NCBI RefSeq assembly: GCF_051106095.1
Contig: NC_135783.1
Coordinates: forward strand, 204,768,472 to 204,832,471
Source: Pogona vitticeps
Taxonomy: Eukaryota; Chordata; Lepidosauria; Squamata; Agamidae
Direction of reading: 5' to 3'
Length of the DNA stretch: 64,000 nt
This document shows, in pieces, positions 50,061-63,676 of this stretch (within the stretch, counting starts at the first letter, position 1; every line of letters starts with the position of its first letter). The notes beneath the pieces are model-generated. The model saw only the letters and a program-made list of their open reading frames with translations, did no database searches and was not told the DNA's origin. Both the position numbers and the translations under genes were made by a program.

Positions 50061-50900
50061 CTGCATGGCGTACGGAAGGGAGACAAGCTTCCTGAAATAT
50101 ACTGCTGCTGCCCTCTGTTAAAAAACCCCACGAAGTGTGCCTGGCAAAAGCAGCAGGCCAGCCTCGGTCAAGCACTGAGGCTCAGACGGAGAAGAGCACA
50201 AGTCACTACTTCTGGACAGGCACAAAGGAAATCAAAGAAAACAAGTCAGAAAACAGTCAAAAACCTGGCCAATCAGATGACATAACAACTCAAAACCCAG
50301 GGCTGGGGGGGGGGAAGAGTATTTTCCCCCCAGCAACTACCACCATTCTCATGCTGCCTTCCTTACAGCATACATAATTGGAGGAGAAGGGTTTTGTTCA
50401 GCAGGCCTTCAGACCACTAGATTTTTTCCCCTGGCCCTACTTAGAAAAGTTAAGCTTCTGGACTACAGCTCCCATAATTCACAGGCAACATAGTTGGGGG
50501 TCTCTGGGAATTGCAGTCCAAAGCTCCGAGCTATTTCTTGACCTCAAGGGGAGGTGTGAGAGGAGGAAGAGGAACCTGGAAGTGGCCCATGCACACTTCG
50601 AGAGGATACTCACGGCGCAGCTGGCTAAGGGGTTCTTCATTCTGAGCTCTCTCCGGCTCCTCTCTCCTCAGCATTTCCACTTTGGGGATAAAGCTGGGAG
50701 TGGCCAGGAGGCAGCAAGTTCCATAGCAATTAATTAGATGATGTCAGCAAAGCAAAACAAGAGATAATTAAGGGACTCACCCTACAACTGGTTTTATCCT
50801 ACCCGTTTCCTGATACACAAATGAGATCAGTGGCACAGCAGACACCAGGAAACATTGTAGGGAAAGGACATGGTGTACAGATGTGTGCCTTTGGATTCCA

Positions 50901-51030
50901 GTTCCCAGAGTTGTCCAGACAACATAGTTACCTGGGGAATTCTGGAAGTTGTAGTCCAGAAGCACAAATCTGCACACGAATATCAATTTTGGGGTTTGAG
51001 TCCAGATATAACAATACTGCAATTAATTTA
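50901..51030. repeat. left copy of 130-bp direct repeat flanking BovB
   Basis: About 94% identical (8 differences in about 130 bases by eye) to 52168-52298, in the same orientation. It ends exactly where the BovB 3' tail begins. Confidence 0.85.
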
Positions 51031-52167
51031 TTGTTGTTGTTCAGTCGTTTAGTCGTGTCCAACTCTTCGTGACCCCATGGACCAGAGCACGCCAGGCCCT
51101 CCTATCTTCCACTGCCTCCCGGAGTTGGGTTAAATTCATGTTGTCACTTCGATGACACTGTCCAACCATCTTGTCCTCTGTCGTCCCTTTCTCCTCTTGC
51201 CTTCACTCTTAACAGCGTCATCTTTTAAGATTTTAAATAGTTCCACTGGGATGCCATCACCTCCACTGGCCTTGTTGTTAGACAAGCTTTCTAAGGCCCA
51301 CTTGACTTCACTCTCCAGGATGTCTGGCTCAAGGTCAGCAACTACATTGTCTGGGTTGTCCGGGATATTCAAATCTTTCTGATATAATTCCTCTGTGTAT
51401 TCTCGCCACCTCTTCTTGATGTCTTCTGCTTCTGTGAGGTCCCTTCCATTTTTGTCCTTTATCATGTTCATCTTTGCCCAAAATGTTCCTTTAATATCTC
51501 CTATTTTCCTAAACAGATCTCTGGTTTTTCTTTTTCTATTATTTTCCTCTATTTCTTTGCATTGTTCATTTAAGAAGGTCCTCTTGTCTCTCCTTGCTAT
51601 TCTTTGGAAGTCTGCATTCATTTTTCTGTAACTTTCCCTATCTCCTTTGCATTTTGTTTCCCTTCTCTTCTCTGCTATTTGTAAGGCCTCGTTAGACAAC
51701 CACTTTGCTTTCTTGCATTTCCTTTTCTTTGTTGCTGCCTCCTGTACAATGTTACAAGCCTCTATCCAAAGTTCTTCAGGCACTCTGTCCACCAAATCGA
51801 GTTCCTTAAATCTGTTCTTCACTTTCACTGTGTATTCATAAGGGATTTGGTTTAGATTATACCTCACTCGCCCAGTGGTCCTACTCTCTTCAGTTTAAGC
51901 TTGAACTTTGCTATGAGAAGCTGATGATCAGAGTCACAATCAGCTCCAGGTCTTGTTTTTGCTGACTGTATAGAGCTTCTCCATCTTTGGCTGCAGAGAG
52001 TATAGTCAATCTGATTACGGTATTGCCCATCTGGTGATTTCCATGTATAGAGTCGCCTCTTGTGTTGTTGGAAAAGAGTGTTTGTGATGACCAGCTTGTT
52101 CTCTTGACAAAACTCTATTAGCCTTTGCCCTGCTTCGTTCTGAACTCCAAGGCCAAACTTTCATGTT
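51031..52167 (-). mobile_element. BovB/RTE LINE, truncated and internally deleted
   Basis: On the minus strand it starts inside the endonuclease domain (QENKLVITNTLFQQHKRRLY, TWKSPDGQYRNQIDYT, ADCDSDHQLL). It continues into the RT N-terminal region (YNLNQIPYEYTVKVKNRFKE, EELYQKDLNIPDNP, NNKASGGDGIPVELFK), then jumps to the C-terminal GRQRTRWLDSV and the standard BovB 3' end GTCGTTTAGTC (as read in reverse). The central RT core, including the catalytic YADD region, is absent. It is 1.14 kb against about 3.2 kb for a full element. Confidence 0.9.
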
Positions 52168-52298
52168 GTTCCCAGAGTTCCCCAGACAACATAGTTACCT
52201 GGGGAATTATGGGAGTTGTGGTCCAGAAGCACAAATCTGCACACGAATATCAATTTTTGGGTTTGAGTCCAGATATAACAATATTGCAATTACTTTAT
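52168..52298. repeat. right copy of 130-bp direct repeat flanking BovB
   Basis: Pairs with 50901-51030. It starts GTTCCCAGAG at the truncated 5' end of the BovB and ends before a TTATAAGC junction. Confidence 0.85.
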
Positions 52299-53468
52299 AA
52301 GCATACCAATAAACAGCCTTATGGAGCGAGTTTTATGTGGTGGTTTGAATGCTGGATCATGATGGAGCAGAAAGAAACATGTTCGTGTGGGCTGTGAGGA
52401 AAATAAAAAATTAAACATTCACTGACTTGGATTTTGGTTTAGGATGGGCAAAACTGGGATTTAATTCCAAGCCACACAATTTCCGACATGGTCCTGGGCT
52501 AGTCACGCATGTCTTTTCAGCTTGCTTACAGGGTTGTGAGGATAAAAGAGGACAGACGAAGCAACACTGTGATCAACATTTACAAAGATAGAGCGTTAAG
52601 TGTAATAAATATTTTGCTTTCTCTTTTATTTCCTGAGTAGTGCTAGGCCAGCATCTCTCTCTTCTACCTGATGATATGTAATGTCAGCATTTACTTTGCT
52701 CACGCATTCTGAGCAAAGTAACAGAACTTTGGGAGAAGGGCACAGTGTGAAGAAACAGGCCACACCTGCAAGAGTGATCCATGAGCAAATGACATGAGAC
52801 GGTTCTTTTGCTTTTATCCATCTCTTACATCTAACTTGTTTTCTCCAGTTTTCACAACACCAGTGACCTCCAGATGCTTTGGAATCCAACTACTCTCACC
52901 ACTAACCAAGCATCCCATGACATCCCTTCATGCTGAGTAGAGTTGATGTCCATCATCATCATCTGAAAAGTACTAGGTGAGCCCACCTACAGTGACGGAT
53001 GGCAGCTTTCTGGGTCTCAACCGGAGCCTTTCCCCATCACCTGCTACCTGGGGAACATCTGGGAACACCTCCGTACAACATACTTCCACTGAGCTGATAC
53101 TCTTTCTTTCCTCATACATTTATTGCGGCTCCACAATTTCTCCTTGTATTTTGCTGTCAAAATCCTGAGAGGCCTGCCAGAAAAAGAAGGAAAGGTATAA
53201 TCTTTGCAATGTTTTTAAAAAGTGTTTTCCCTGTTTGTTGGATATTGAGCTACTTTTATTTTTATGATGTGAAGACCGTACCAGGGTGAGCAACATGTGG
53301 CCCTCCAGATGTTTTTGGACTACAGTTCCCCTTATCCAGCATCCAGCTATGCTGCCTAGAGATGGAGTTGCAGTCAAATAACACCAGGAATGTTGTTCAT
53401 TCCTAAGCAATATATGTTGCTGTTATGTGCCGTCAGGTTGCCTCTGACTTATGGTGACCTTAGTAGAA

Positions 53469-53540
53469 CTGCTGGATAGTTAACTGGTTTAGCCAGATGT
53501 TGGGAGTTCAATTCCCCACTGTACCTCCTAGACAGGGCCC
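53469..53540 (+). mobile_element. tRNA-derived SINE fragment
   Basis: A B-box-like GGAGTTCAATTCCCC follows a weak A-box-like region, as in the tRNA head of a SINE. The body is not preserved. Confidence 0.45.
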
Positions 53541-53654
53541 CCACTGTTCCTAGACAGGGGCAGTTCAGCAGTTTTAGGATTAGGATTTAGTAGAGTTTTT
53601 GGGATAAATGAGATACGTTCAAGGAGTGGTTTACTGTTCCATCCCCCCACTCCA

Positions 53655-53743
53655 CCAGTGAGTTTCCATGGCCAAGCGGGGATTTGAACTCAGGTCTCCT
53701 GAGTGCTAGAATGACACTTTATTCACTGCGCCACACTGCTTCT
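53655..53743 (-). mobile_element. tRNA-derived SINE fragment
   Basis: On the minus strand GTGTGGCGCAGTGAATAAAG (A box) precedes GAGTTCAAATCCCCGC (B box) with tRNA-like spacing. It lacks a foldable acceptor stem, so this is a SINE head rather than a tRNA gene. Confidence 0.6.
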
Positions 53744-56700
53744 CCAAAACTATATACATGCAACTGAAATTCAAAGAAGATGCTAGATAAGCTTCCAGTG
53801 GATGCTAGGCAGCTGTAGAACTGCATTAGCCTGCCACAACTCCATCCTCACTCCTGTTTTGATCAGCCTTGAATGGAGGCAGCTTAAGCAACTCAAGGTG
53901 TGTCCTGCTTTTCCTCTTAGCTAGGGCTGCTGAAGAAGAGGATAAACATGGACGGGACACACCCAGGATTGCTCAAGCTGCTTTCATTTAAGGTGTATCA
54001 GAATGAAACTAGGATTGGGGGGACACTAACGGCAACTGCTGATTTTTTAAAATTTCTTTATTCAACAGCTCTTGAAAGAGGATACTGTGTAGAGTGATGC
54101 CTGGGACTCTGATTTTCCTGAATGAAACTAATCTTAGTAGCATCATAAAAAAAAGACAGTGTGCATATAAAAAATAAGCCAATTTGCACACCACCTACCT
54201 CTGAGAAAAAGAATTGCTGCCTCTCATCGTGAAATGACGGAGCAAGTGATTACAGGTGAAAAGAGCAGAGCCACTGAGCAACGAAGTGGAAGTCCTTGTG
54301 TTCCAGTAAACCCGGAAGATGTGTACAAGTGGACCAAAAAATAAATTCAGGAGGACATCTCCCCCACAAAGTCCACAGGGGCCTGAGAATAATCAAAAGC
54401 CATGGACTATTGAGGGCATGTTGGCAAAATTAAAAGCAGTTGGAGAAAGAAAACAAGGACAAACAATTGTGGCCCTGTAAAGACTGTGGGTACAATCAGA
54501 CGGGAGCGATCTCCTTAAAGCCACTTTTCCGTGGGTACAGGAATTGCTCCAGCCCCAGCTCCAAAGGAAAGAATCCCTGCTGCTGGACCAAAAAAGGTCT
54601 GGATTGGGCATGGGGCAGGGAGTTTCACGATCTCCCGTTCTTTGTCTGATTGCCAGAAATTAGCTTGCATAGGACCATGCCACAAATGGCCCAAGACTAT
54701 AAGCTACTGCTCCGTCTGATTGCACCCTAGCAAATCAAAATGTCTGAAGAAATGAATAATCCATGAAAGCTCACGCTGAAACAAGTTTGTCAGTCTTTCA
54801 AGTGACACAACATTTTGCCCTTTAACTGTGCCAGCATGTTGAGAGAGTCTCAAAACATCCACTCCTTTGGCATATAGGTTGGTTGCTCAAGCCAATGCTA
54901 GGAAATAGGGGAGGTGAGGGTGGTGTGGTGTGCCCAGCTCAAGCTCTTTACAGCTAATAATGATGGGGGGGGGGGGGGGAGCCGGAACTTTGTGAGCCCT
55001 TTAAGGAGCAAGGAGGCCAGCTTGGGAGAAACAAAGCTTTATTACAGGAAAGTCTATTTAGGATCAAATAGTTTAAGGTAGCATGCTAGTTAGCTAATCC
55101 TAAGCATTGGAAGTTGGAGAAGTGAAGTCCTCCTTATGATGGTGGGGACAAGACAGATCAACAAGGGGTAACATCCCAGGTGACCTAAACCAGCTGGCTG
55201 CACCACTTCTACAACCCGTAGGCGTTCTCGCTTCTTTTTGCCACTTGTTGTAGGTTGTTTCATTCCAAAGGAGGGCAACATGGGGACCTGCCTAGAACTC
55301 AGAAACAAACCTGTAACTACTTGTTTCCATTCTGCATTCGGCTGAGATCTGTGGATAGGAGTGTAGGTAGTACTACTAAGTAGATACATTTATGGAGAAA
55401 TTGTGCAGATTAATTTTGAGTGGGGCTGGCAGACAGATTGGTCTGTTGCAAGAAAAACAACAAAGCATTTTGTAACACCTTAAGGATTAATATATTGTTT
55501 TGCATAAGCTTTTAAGAACCACAGTCCACTTCCATCAGAACGTACAGAGAACAGGGAGAGCCAAAATGTCATTTGGACAGATTTTTTGTTTTGTTCCATA
55601 TTCATCTACCATCCATTTGCTCCAGGTTTTATGAATTTGTTTCTTAGGTGGAAATAATTCTTACCATCCAATAATATACAGTATACCTTAAGTCCTTAAA
55701 AAACCACTGCATGAATCAAATGCAGGCATTGCAGCCACAGTCAATGAAATGATAAGCACTTATAAACCAGTGGCTGGAATTTTTATTTTAACTTATCTAA
55801 TTTATCTTTCAGAAGACACTTGTTTAAAAAGGAGTCTTGAGGAATACCCCAAGCCAAGGTAGTGTAGGTCTAATCTCAGTTGGAGAGCATTCCATAGGAT
55901 AGGAGGTGGTAAAGGCCTTACTCCTAGTGGACTTCCAAGTGGCTCTCAGAACCACCAAGAGTAACTCTTCAGAAGACCTCAGCTGCAGAGCTGGTGGATA
56001 AAAATGAAAGGATGTTCTCACTTATCCTTGTCTCTGGTTATCTGGTTATGAGGAACTGAAAGTTGATTTTAATGATTTGTATTAAGAACTTCTGATGCTG
56101 TCCCTTGTCGCTTAAACAGCCCAGCTATGGAGGATGCTGTCTGAAGTATTGCAGGGGTAGTCAACTTCAGCTATTCCTTTTTTTTTGTTTGACCCTTAGG
56201 TACTACAGGCTCTGCATGGCCCACCAAAATGTGGAAAAATGTGGGGAAAAAAAACTCTAGAAGTGGCTGGAAGTCTGGGTTGATTGACTGATTTTGAACA
56301 CTGGGGGAGATGGGACTGCCCCTGTTTAAAAAGTAAATTGCTACTTCTGGAGGCTTCAACAATGATCAATTAACTCTTTTTCCCCCCACAAGGAACCACT
56401 GCTTTTCATGGGATCAGAGAATGCAGTGGGGCCAGGGCCCACAAAACTACAGGAGCTCCATTCAGTGCCAGCATGGTGCTTTACCTGCTCTTTTAAGTAT
56501 TGGAACCTAGATGGCCTATGGTTTCTAGGGCTACAGTTCTGCAGGCTTAAGAAAGCTTAGGCTCTAGGAATAACCAACCAGAAGGTAAAAGGAGCATACC
56601 AAAGCCTTTGTGGCCAAGTCAGTGAATGCTGTTGGCTTACAGGTAACAGCCTGGATCTGTGCTACAGATGGTGGTATCTTGTGGATAGAAGAACCACATG

Positions 56701-58727
56701 CTGACAATGAGTGGGAAGAAATCTTGGAATTCTCTCTGCTGTCATTAAACAACAAAGAAGGCAAGGAAGACACTGCTCCTAATAGTGTTTATTATGAAAA
56801 GTGTTTTCAAATCAAATTTCACAAGATCGATAGGTTCCAAATATATTAGGAAGAATTGTAATTTCTATAACAAAGGGAAGTGGGTGGGAGGGGAGAAAAG
56901 TGAAAATAGAAAGAAGCAAAATTCAAAGCTAAACACATAGCTGTATTCTGACAGTAGTTTATACCAGTATTGTTATGATAGTTTCAAGAGTTGCTCATGG
57001 CTAGATTGTCTTGAAAAACAAAGGTGAAAAATTGCACCATTTTGTCCTGACCTGCTGAAGATAACTACCATACAGAGCTAGGATGATAGTTACTAGTTTA
57101 GGCATTTAGAACTTTGCGCAGAGATGCACCAGCCCACCCAACGTCTGGTATACCAGACTGGTGTGTACCACACTTCTCATACTTTGAGATTATCATCATT
57201 ACCAATGGTTCCAAGTTAAATACCCTATTAGTAAAGCACAACACTAAAATGAAGGTTGAAATAAATAATACCATCAAAATACATATATCATTTTTCCCAT
57301 TAAAATATGTAGAGGCCATTTCCTAAATATACAATGTATACAAGCAGAGTCAGGCACTCCAGTTTCGTATTTTTCATTACACTCAGAACTTCTTGCAGGT
57401 TAAAATACACTGAGCAACTTTCCCAAAACCTCAAGAAAACTATTTTAAAAAGAGAAGCTAAAATAGGCAATTTTAGCCACATCCCAGCAGAATCTAAAGC
57501 AAATCTCAAAGTGCACTCAATAGCATGTCCGATTAACATACCTCTGGCTTAATATGATAAGCCTTTTTGAAGTACTGAATTTACACATTGTAAATTTAAA
57601 GCAACTCTGCTTTAAGCATTGTGGATTTAGAGTGTTGGTCTCACAGTATCATCCAGAACTGCTGTAATTTATTATTTAGTAAATAATACAAGAGAAATAA
57701 TTAAATAAAAATAAATACAACATATTATCAATGTGGAAATAAAGAAATCTAATCTTATTCTTATTCACGGGAATTCCAGAAGGTCCAAACTAATTGCATA
57801 CATGTATTTGAGATGAGAAATTTGAATATTAGCCCTATATTCAGAACCTTCTGCCATAAGCATATCAAAGCAAATGACAGATGGGATGATCAACCTGAAC
57901 CACCAGAATACTGTGTAACCTGTGCCTTTCCATGTACAATGGAAGGCATTCATAAAATGTTGGCATATGGATACACAACAATCTGCCCATTGTTTATTGC
58001 AAAACACAGCATGCGGGCACACATGCATGGACACAAGGGTTCCCTGCTTATTGCAACATGCTCAGCTCCAACTGTAGAGTGACTTCAAAGAAAGAATGCA
58101 TTTGTAGGACATTTCTTGGATGAAGAACTCCATGATAATTCTCTGGCTATACTGTCATGTTCTGCTGACATGTGAGGGCAGATAATCTTCTGTCCTCATA
58201 AACAATTCCAGGTTTCATGGCTTCTATATTTATTTATTACTTCCTTACAAATTACAGCAGATACTTCCGTGCATGGGTAAGGAAGAAACAAACTTCAACA
58301 TGTGACAGCAGGAGTAATGGAAAAATATAGTATAACTACTCTTTAAAGGAGCTAAGTTGTTTTGCATACATACCTTGATCTCATTAGCAATCAGTCCTCA
58401 GTATTTCTCCCACAGACAGAACAAACACTTGGCTACTTCATAAAGGTGGTTGTGTAGCTTACAAGTGGGGCAGGGGCAGCATGCTAGCTATTGGACTTCT
58501 GCTCCCATCATCCCATTGACCATGTAGGATGAGGCTGATGGGATTTGCAGCCCAACAACATCTGGAGAGCCATCCATTGTCCATCCCTGCTATAGATTGC
58601 AAGTGTTAGGGAAGGGATGAACATGGAACTCCAGCTTCATTCCCTCCATTGTACAGAAAACCTTTAAAATGAACCAGGGTTCTACACATTATATGAGCAA
58701 CAGTCATGGAATTTTTAAAATCTTCAA

Positions 58728-59018
58728 ATCACATAATTCTTCATTTTGAGAGTTCCACCTGACAGACAGACACATAAATGTGGCTCACCTGGGAGACAGG
58801 CCCCAGGGGAAAGGCTTTGTGGCCCAACTAGGCTTAGTTCTGCCTAGATTCCCATTAAAAAAAGAAAGCTCCCCATGGCAATTTCCTTTCTGAACAGGGA
58901 GCTAAGCCTAACTGGGCCACAAAGTGTTCCAGTTTAGACCTTTCTCCCATATGATCCACATTTAAGTGTATGTATATTTCTGTATGTCAGGTGGAACTCC
59001 CAAAATGGAGAATTACGG
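58728..59018. mobile_element. foldback MITE
   Basis: The left side (TAATTCTTCATTTTGAGAG, then AGTTCCACCTGACA) and the right side (TGTCAGGTGGAACT, then CCAAAATGGAGAATTA) are inverted. Matching continues inward through GGGAGA and CTTTGTGGCCCAA blocks, so nearly the whole ~290 bp is one long palindrome with a short centre near 58860-58890. It has no coding capacity; the superfamily is unknown. Confidence 0.7.
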
Positions 59019-60313
59019 GATTTATAGCCCCCCAAACAAAAACAAAAAAATCCCATTTGGTCAGTAAGCCTTGTTCAGTTTTTTTTTTGTTTTTTGTTTT
59101 TTTGGAAGGAGGTGATGATCATGTACAGATAGCACACACTGAGACTTATGTAAACCGGACTGTTGAAATCAATGTATACAAAAGGAATCCTTGAGATAAC
59201 TGCACAACAAATGCAAGCAATGAAAGCAATCAGTTGAGCTAACTCAAAAATGCTACATCTATATTGTATTTATTTTGGCTTATTTAATCTGGCACTACAG
59301 TCTGGATTGCAAGACAGTCACACATTTCCATCCTTAACTGAATATATGTCAAAGAGACCTAATCTCCAGACACTTGTCCAGTGTACCTATTTAGTTACTT
59401 GTTTTTACAAACACACACACACACTTTCTTTTTTCTTTTCCTTTTTTTTAAGTGGGCTTCATGTCAATACCTAACAGAGTAAATGCATACAACTATGGAT
59501 CTTACTTCACTATCCAGGACTGAGTAATAACATATTCAGTCTAGCTACTACCTTCCACACACTGTTATTTATTAATTTTGCTTCCTACTCTACTTATTCC
59601 AACCTGCATATCTTACTCTACATCTTACTTATATTTTATACTCTAGTGCTAAAAGGGACCAAAGCGCTTCTACTAGGAGCTAAGAGCTTATTGGCACACG
59701 AAAAAGGTTGAAAATACTAATAAGAAAAGTGGAATGTCAATTGTTTCTAGAAGGGTTTTTCATAAGTACTTACACTTTTGTGAGTATCCTGTAGCTGTTT
59801 GCAATGCACAAGAATGGGATGTGAAGTCTGAACTTCCATACACAAACAAAGGTTTGTCTTCAAACCAATCCACTGAAGCTGTATGTCTCTTTCTGTAATC
59901 CAACTAACTTAATAGTATGCTTTGAAACAGCTTCTGGTTATCAGAGGCCATGCACAGAAACCTTCATCCTGCTTAGCCACATTATTGTGCACTATATAGC
60001 ATCAGCATGAACTTAACTAACACATATTTAATGTTGCAAACTGTCCGTCCCACCTTCCCTTAGAAATAATACTTTTAAACTCTGAGAAAATGACTTATCT
60101 GTTTGGAATGCCTTTCTACACAATGCTAAGAAATCTGAAAGTCCTAGCCTCCCTATTAGTATCTGCAGTCAACAGGAAACTGAATGTCAGCGATATTCAT
60201 GTCCATACTTATCTCTTTTTGCTTGAACTCCACACTCTGCAGATGACTCCAGGCTGTGTACAGAGTACCAAGGAAGGAAATGCTCTATGCCCATGTTACA
60301 AAACTGGATGTAA

Positions 60314-60444
60314 AGCAGAGGTGGCAACAGTGGCCTTCCAGATGTTTGGAGGCTACAGATTCCCATCAACATACTTGACAGTGAGGGATTATGGGATCTA
60401 TAGTTCATGAACATCATGAGAGCTACAGCTGCCCATCTCTGCTG
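60314..60444. mobile_element. probable hAT-type remnant
   Basis: Ends GCAGAGGTGGCAAC and GCCCATCTCTGC are inverted, and the interior carries the CCAGATGTTTGGAGGCTAC type core of common hAT MITEs. No target duplication was readable. Confidence 0.5.
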
Positions 60445-63400
60445 CAGATGGCTGTTCTCTTCACTATGATTTCTGCTGGTTGATGAGGAAGATCTGATGG
60501 TGTAACCGTGTTTGGCTATCACGTTTACTACTATTCATAATACAAGATAATGCAGTGATCCTGATTGAATTAAGGACTGCCGCCATATTCACTTGAATGA
60601 GATGACAGCCCTATCTCAGATCTTCCCCACCAACACTAGATTAGGGTGATGCACAAGGCATTTTTACCACCTGCCCTCCCTAGATACACTTTTGTAGTAC
60701 ACATGCAGGGCTAGAGATAGCAGCCAAAGAATTATGGCTGCTGAATGACAGATGGAAACAGAAAGAGAAACTCCAGTGCCAATTAAGCTCTAGCTGATAT
60801 CCACAAGGGTATTAGAACTACAGTGTACTCCTCCCCTCCAAAACTTGGTACCTCCTAAATGTCATATTTTAAGAGTTGGTACATTGATGGAAGGATTAAT
60901 ACTTTTACTACACTTACTGTGTAAGTGCCTTTCATGTGGATTTCCCTTAATTGCATTTCTGTAGAGGCAGGTGACACAACAGTTTTGTTATTGTTATTTA
61001 ACCTTTGGCAAAGTAATAGATTTATCTAGTTGAATTTACATGGTACTGTTAGAATGTCAATACATCATGACTTAACACATCTCAGGTGCAAAAATGTTGG
61101 CACATTAAAAAAAACATAGTAAATTGAAATCTAGAGCTGTGTTGACACACTGATAAAAGTAAAATGGCCAAATCCATTGAGATTGGGGCAAAAGGTTGAC
61201 TTTGATTGCTTTCAAAATTGATTGTAAAAATTATTCCTCAATAGATGAGACCTCCAGGGCATAGAAATATTTCCTTTCCTTTCCAAAATCTCTTATATCT
61301 GTAATAAACTGAGGTAAAATATTGCATGGCTGCAAGAAAGATTTGTGACTCCTAATTATTTCTAGTGAAAACATAGCTCTTAGGATTCAGAGCAAGTAGT
61401 TCCCTACTCTGTGCATACCACCAACTTTCCCTCTGTGTTCTTTGGCATATAGATTAATTATGCGCCTAAGCATCGACAAAGAGAATGCTAGTGCAAGAAT
61501 CTTGGGGAGAAGTTATCTCCTCTGCTATTACTTGTTCTGCTAAGCACAAAAATATCTTCTGTGATAAGAATGTCTCTTTTTTTATGGATCCTCTGGGAAA
61601 TAAGAACATTCTTACATGAAGAGATTAAAAGGAAAATGAAAAGAAAATAATAAATTCTTCTCTTGTAAGGTGTTATTCCTGCTACTCTAAGCGCTCACAC
61701 AGGAACATCTACAGAGAAACTATAGTAGGTACAACTACAGCTAGCCTTATTTCTCGAGTCCTTCAAAGGTCAGGATGCTTGTTATTAATTCATAACGGGG
61801 CATAACCACCCAAAGGTTTTTCATGTTTCTGGGCTGGGTTCATTGGCACTAAATGTGGCAATTGTTGTGGGATAGGGAAAGGCTCCCCCAGATGTAAACA
61901 GTGAGAAGAGATGGTGGTGAGACTTGCAACACAACCATTTGTCCTGCGAGAGCTAGCTGTCCATTGTGTGAAGGAGTTCAGGACTAGTAGCCAGAAACAC
62001 ATTTCTCAGAGTTAAGTTGAAGGAACTGGGGCAAGCAAAACAGCACCTTCCACTACTACCCCAAGGCCAGAGAAACCCAGATGGGCTCTACACACAGAGA
62101 GACTACCCAAATCCAGGATCTTCTCTTATAAAAAGGGGTTGCTTAGGAGCTGCACTTGGTGGCTGTGTTCTCAGTGAAACAGGAGCCTGTCTGTAAGGAA
62201 GCCAGCCTCAGGGAACACAGCCAGGCCTAATTCTCACACACTGCACAAGAGATACAAACCTGAGTCAGCGCTCTACGATATGGAGGATGGGGAGAGCATA
62301 CACAATACGAAACACTGCACACTTAAATAGTGGCACATATAAGAAGGGTTCTAGGCAGGATGTGTTAGTTTCTGTGTTCACGAATTTTTTTTTCCATGGC
62401 ACCTTATTAAATCAACTGAACCCCAGCTGCAATCTGAACTGGCACAGCTTTGAAGACACAGGTATGCTCTATTTGAGATCATGAGGCCTCAGGCATTCCA
62501 GTCTCTCCCCAATGCTGTTTTTGGTCTATGTCATTTCTAGTGACTCTTTCCCCTGTCCACAACATTTACTCTTCTTCACCTCAGTTTGACTTCTCTAAAT
62601 AACAGCTTTTCTCTGTGTGTGATATCAGTGCCAAGTAAACACGTGTCTTCTGAATTTTTTGTTAAAAGGGGGGGGGTATCAGCATGAAATCTACACAAAA
62701 TGTTTAAATCAAAATTGAGATTAAATCTTCAAGGACCCATTGGCAAGATGAATTCAGCATACTTGGTATAAATGCAGCTTGACCATTTTATAAATGCTGA
62801 AATCTAATCTAACTTGCCACCAGTTTTGGAGTTTAAAATGATGCTGAGATCTTGTCTTACAGTAATGGTACTTTAATTGTAATGGTCAAACTGACCCACT
62901 AGGGACGAATCAATGAACCATTTAAAGGCTCAATATTTGCAGGGGGGCAGGAGCACATTGTGATTGTACTGGCAATTTCAAAAGTCAACATTCTTCAGGG
63001 GAAGAAAGCAGCAAAAGAAGATTTAGAATGAGAGATGAACTTTTATAGTTTTGCTGTGAATCTAAGCAGGCACCCACAATACTGCATACTGGTCAGAGAA
63101 GCCAAGCACAGAAAAGAGACATACCTTTAACCTGGCAGTCTCTGGCCCTGGCTGAGTCCAACAGGAAGTTCTTTTTCATCCGCAAGTCACCCCCATACAA
63201 GATATAAAATAAATAATATTCAAAGACCACAGAAGAAAATACTGCTCCCATCTGCTCATGTATATATACATACAGCATGCCTACATACATCAAATGGTGT
63301 GGCGCTGTCATTCACAAACAGGAAAGACGGCAGTGCGCTATCAGAAGCTTTAAATACTCCAAGTGTTAGTTGTTTTTGTTTTTTTCCCTCAGATGTTGAG

Positions 63401-63517
63401 AAAAAAAGGAATATGAAAAGGAAGAAGGGGGAAATAATCAAAACCCAGCATTCACAACTTGTTTACTTTCGGTAGCAAACAGTTCGTTTTTGTTTGTGTC
63501 AGTGTCTAATCCAGGAA

Positions 63518-63676
63518 TTAGTGTTCCTCTGCAGTACTGCCTCCGGTGAGGTACCCGTTTGTTCCACTGGATCCACTTGTCCCATTGGTGGTGGCTGATC
63601 TATGGGAGTTCTTTGAAAGAGGAGCGGAGGGTTCTTCGTCTGAACTAGACTCAACATCACTTCGGTTATCCCTCGC
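63518..63676 (-). CDS. CERS6: CERS6 terminal coding exon (ceramide synthase 6 C-terminal tail)
   Basis: Ceramide synthase 6 is an ER membrane enzyme that N-acylates sphingoid bases, preferring C14-C16 acyl-CoA. The exon follows acceptor TTTGCAG and gives 52 residues then [19 protein letters not shown], then [20 protein letters not shown]. Human CERS6 ends [20 protein letters not shown] then TATTTNGTSGTNGYLLTG, so identity is clear. This is the cytosolic acidic tail after the last TLC-domain helix; the serines followed by acidic residues suit casein kinase 2. The catalytic exons lie beyond the window. The final residues (GSTAEEH) differ from human GSCSMDD. Confidence 0.95.
   Translation of the reverse strand, partial: ARDNRSDVESSSDEEPSAPLSKNSHRSATTNGTSGSSGTNGYLTGGSTAEEH

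Larger units (their letters stand above)
44594..63517. other. NOSTRIN 5' region to CERS6 3' end
   Basis: The missing NOSTRIN start exon, its promoter and the CERS6 3' UTR must lie in or beyond this 19-kb interval, but none could be fixed by eye. I looked for a short exon resembling ATG-x-GAC-CC before a donor and found no convincing match. Mobile elements listed separately occupy parts of it. Stretches 48450-49780, 54000-55800, 56050-58700, 59050-60300 and 60450-63100 show no gene and only scattered old repeat fragments. Confidence 0.55.

Noticed and set aside
63129-63192. Minus-strand segment MKKNFLLDSARARDCQVK followed by a GTATGT donor, considered as the NOSTRIN start exon
   Set aside because: The strong donor gives the wrong phase for the exon at 44593, the in-phase alternative donor is weak, similarity to human MRDPLTDCP is limited to DC, and it lies only about 330 bases from the CERS6 stop.
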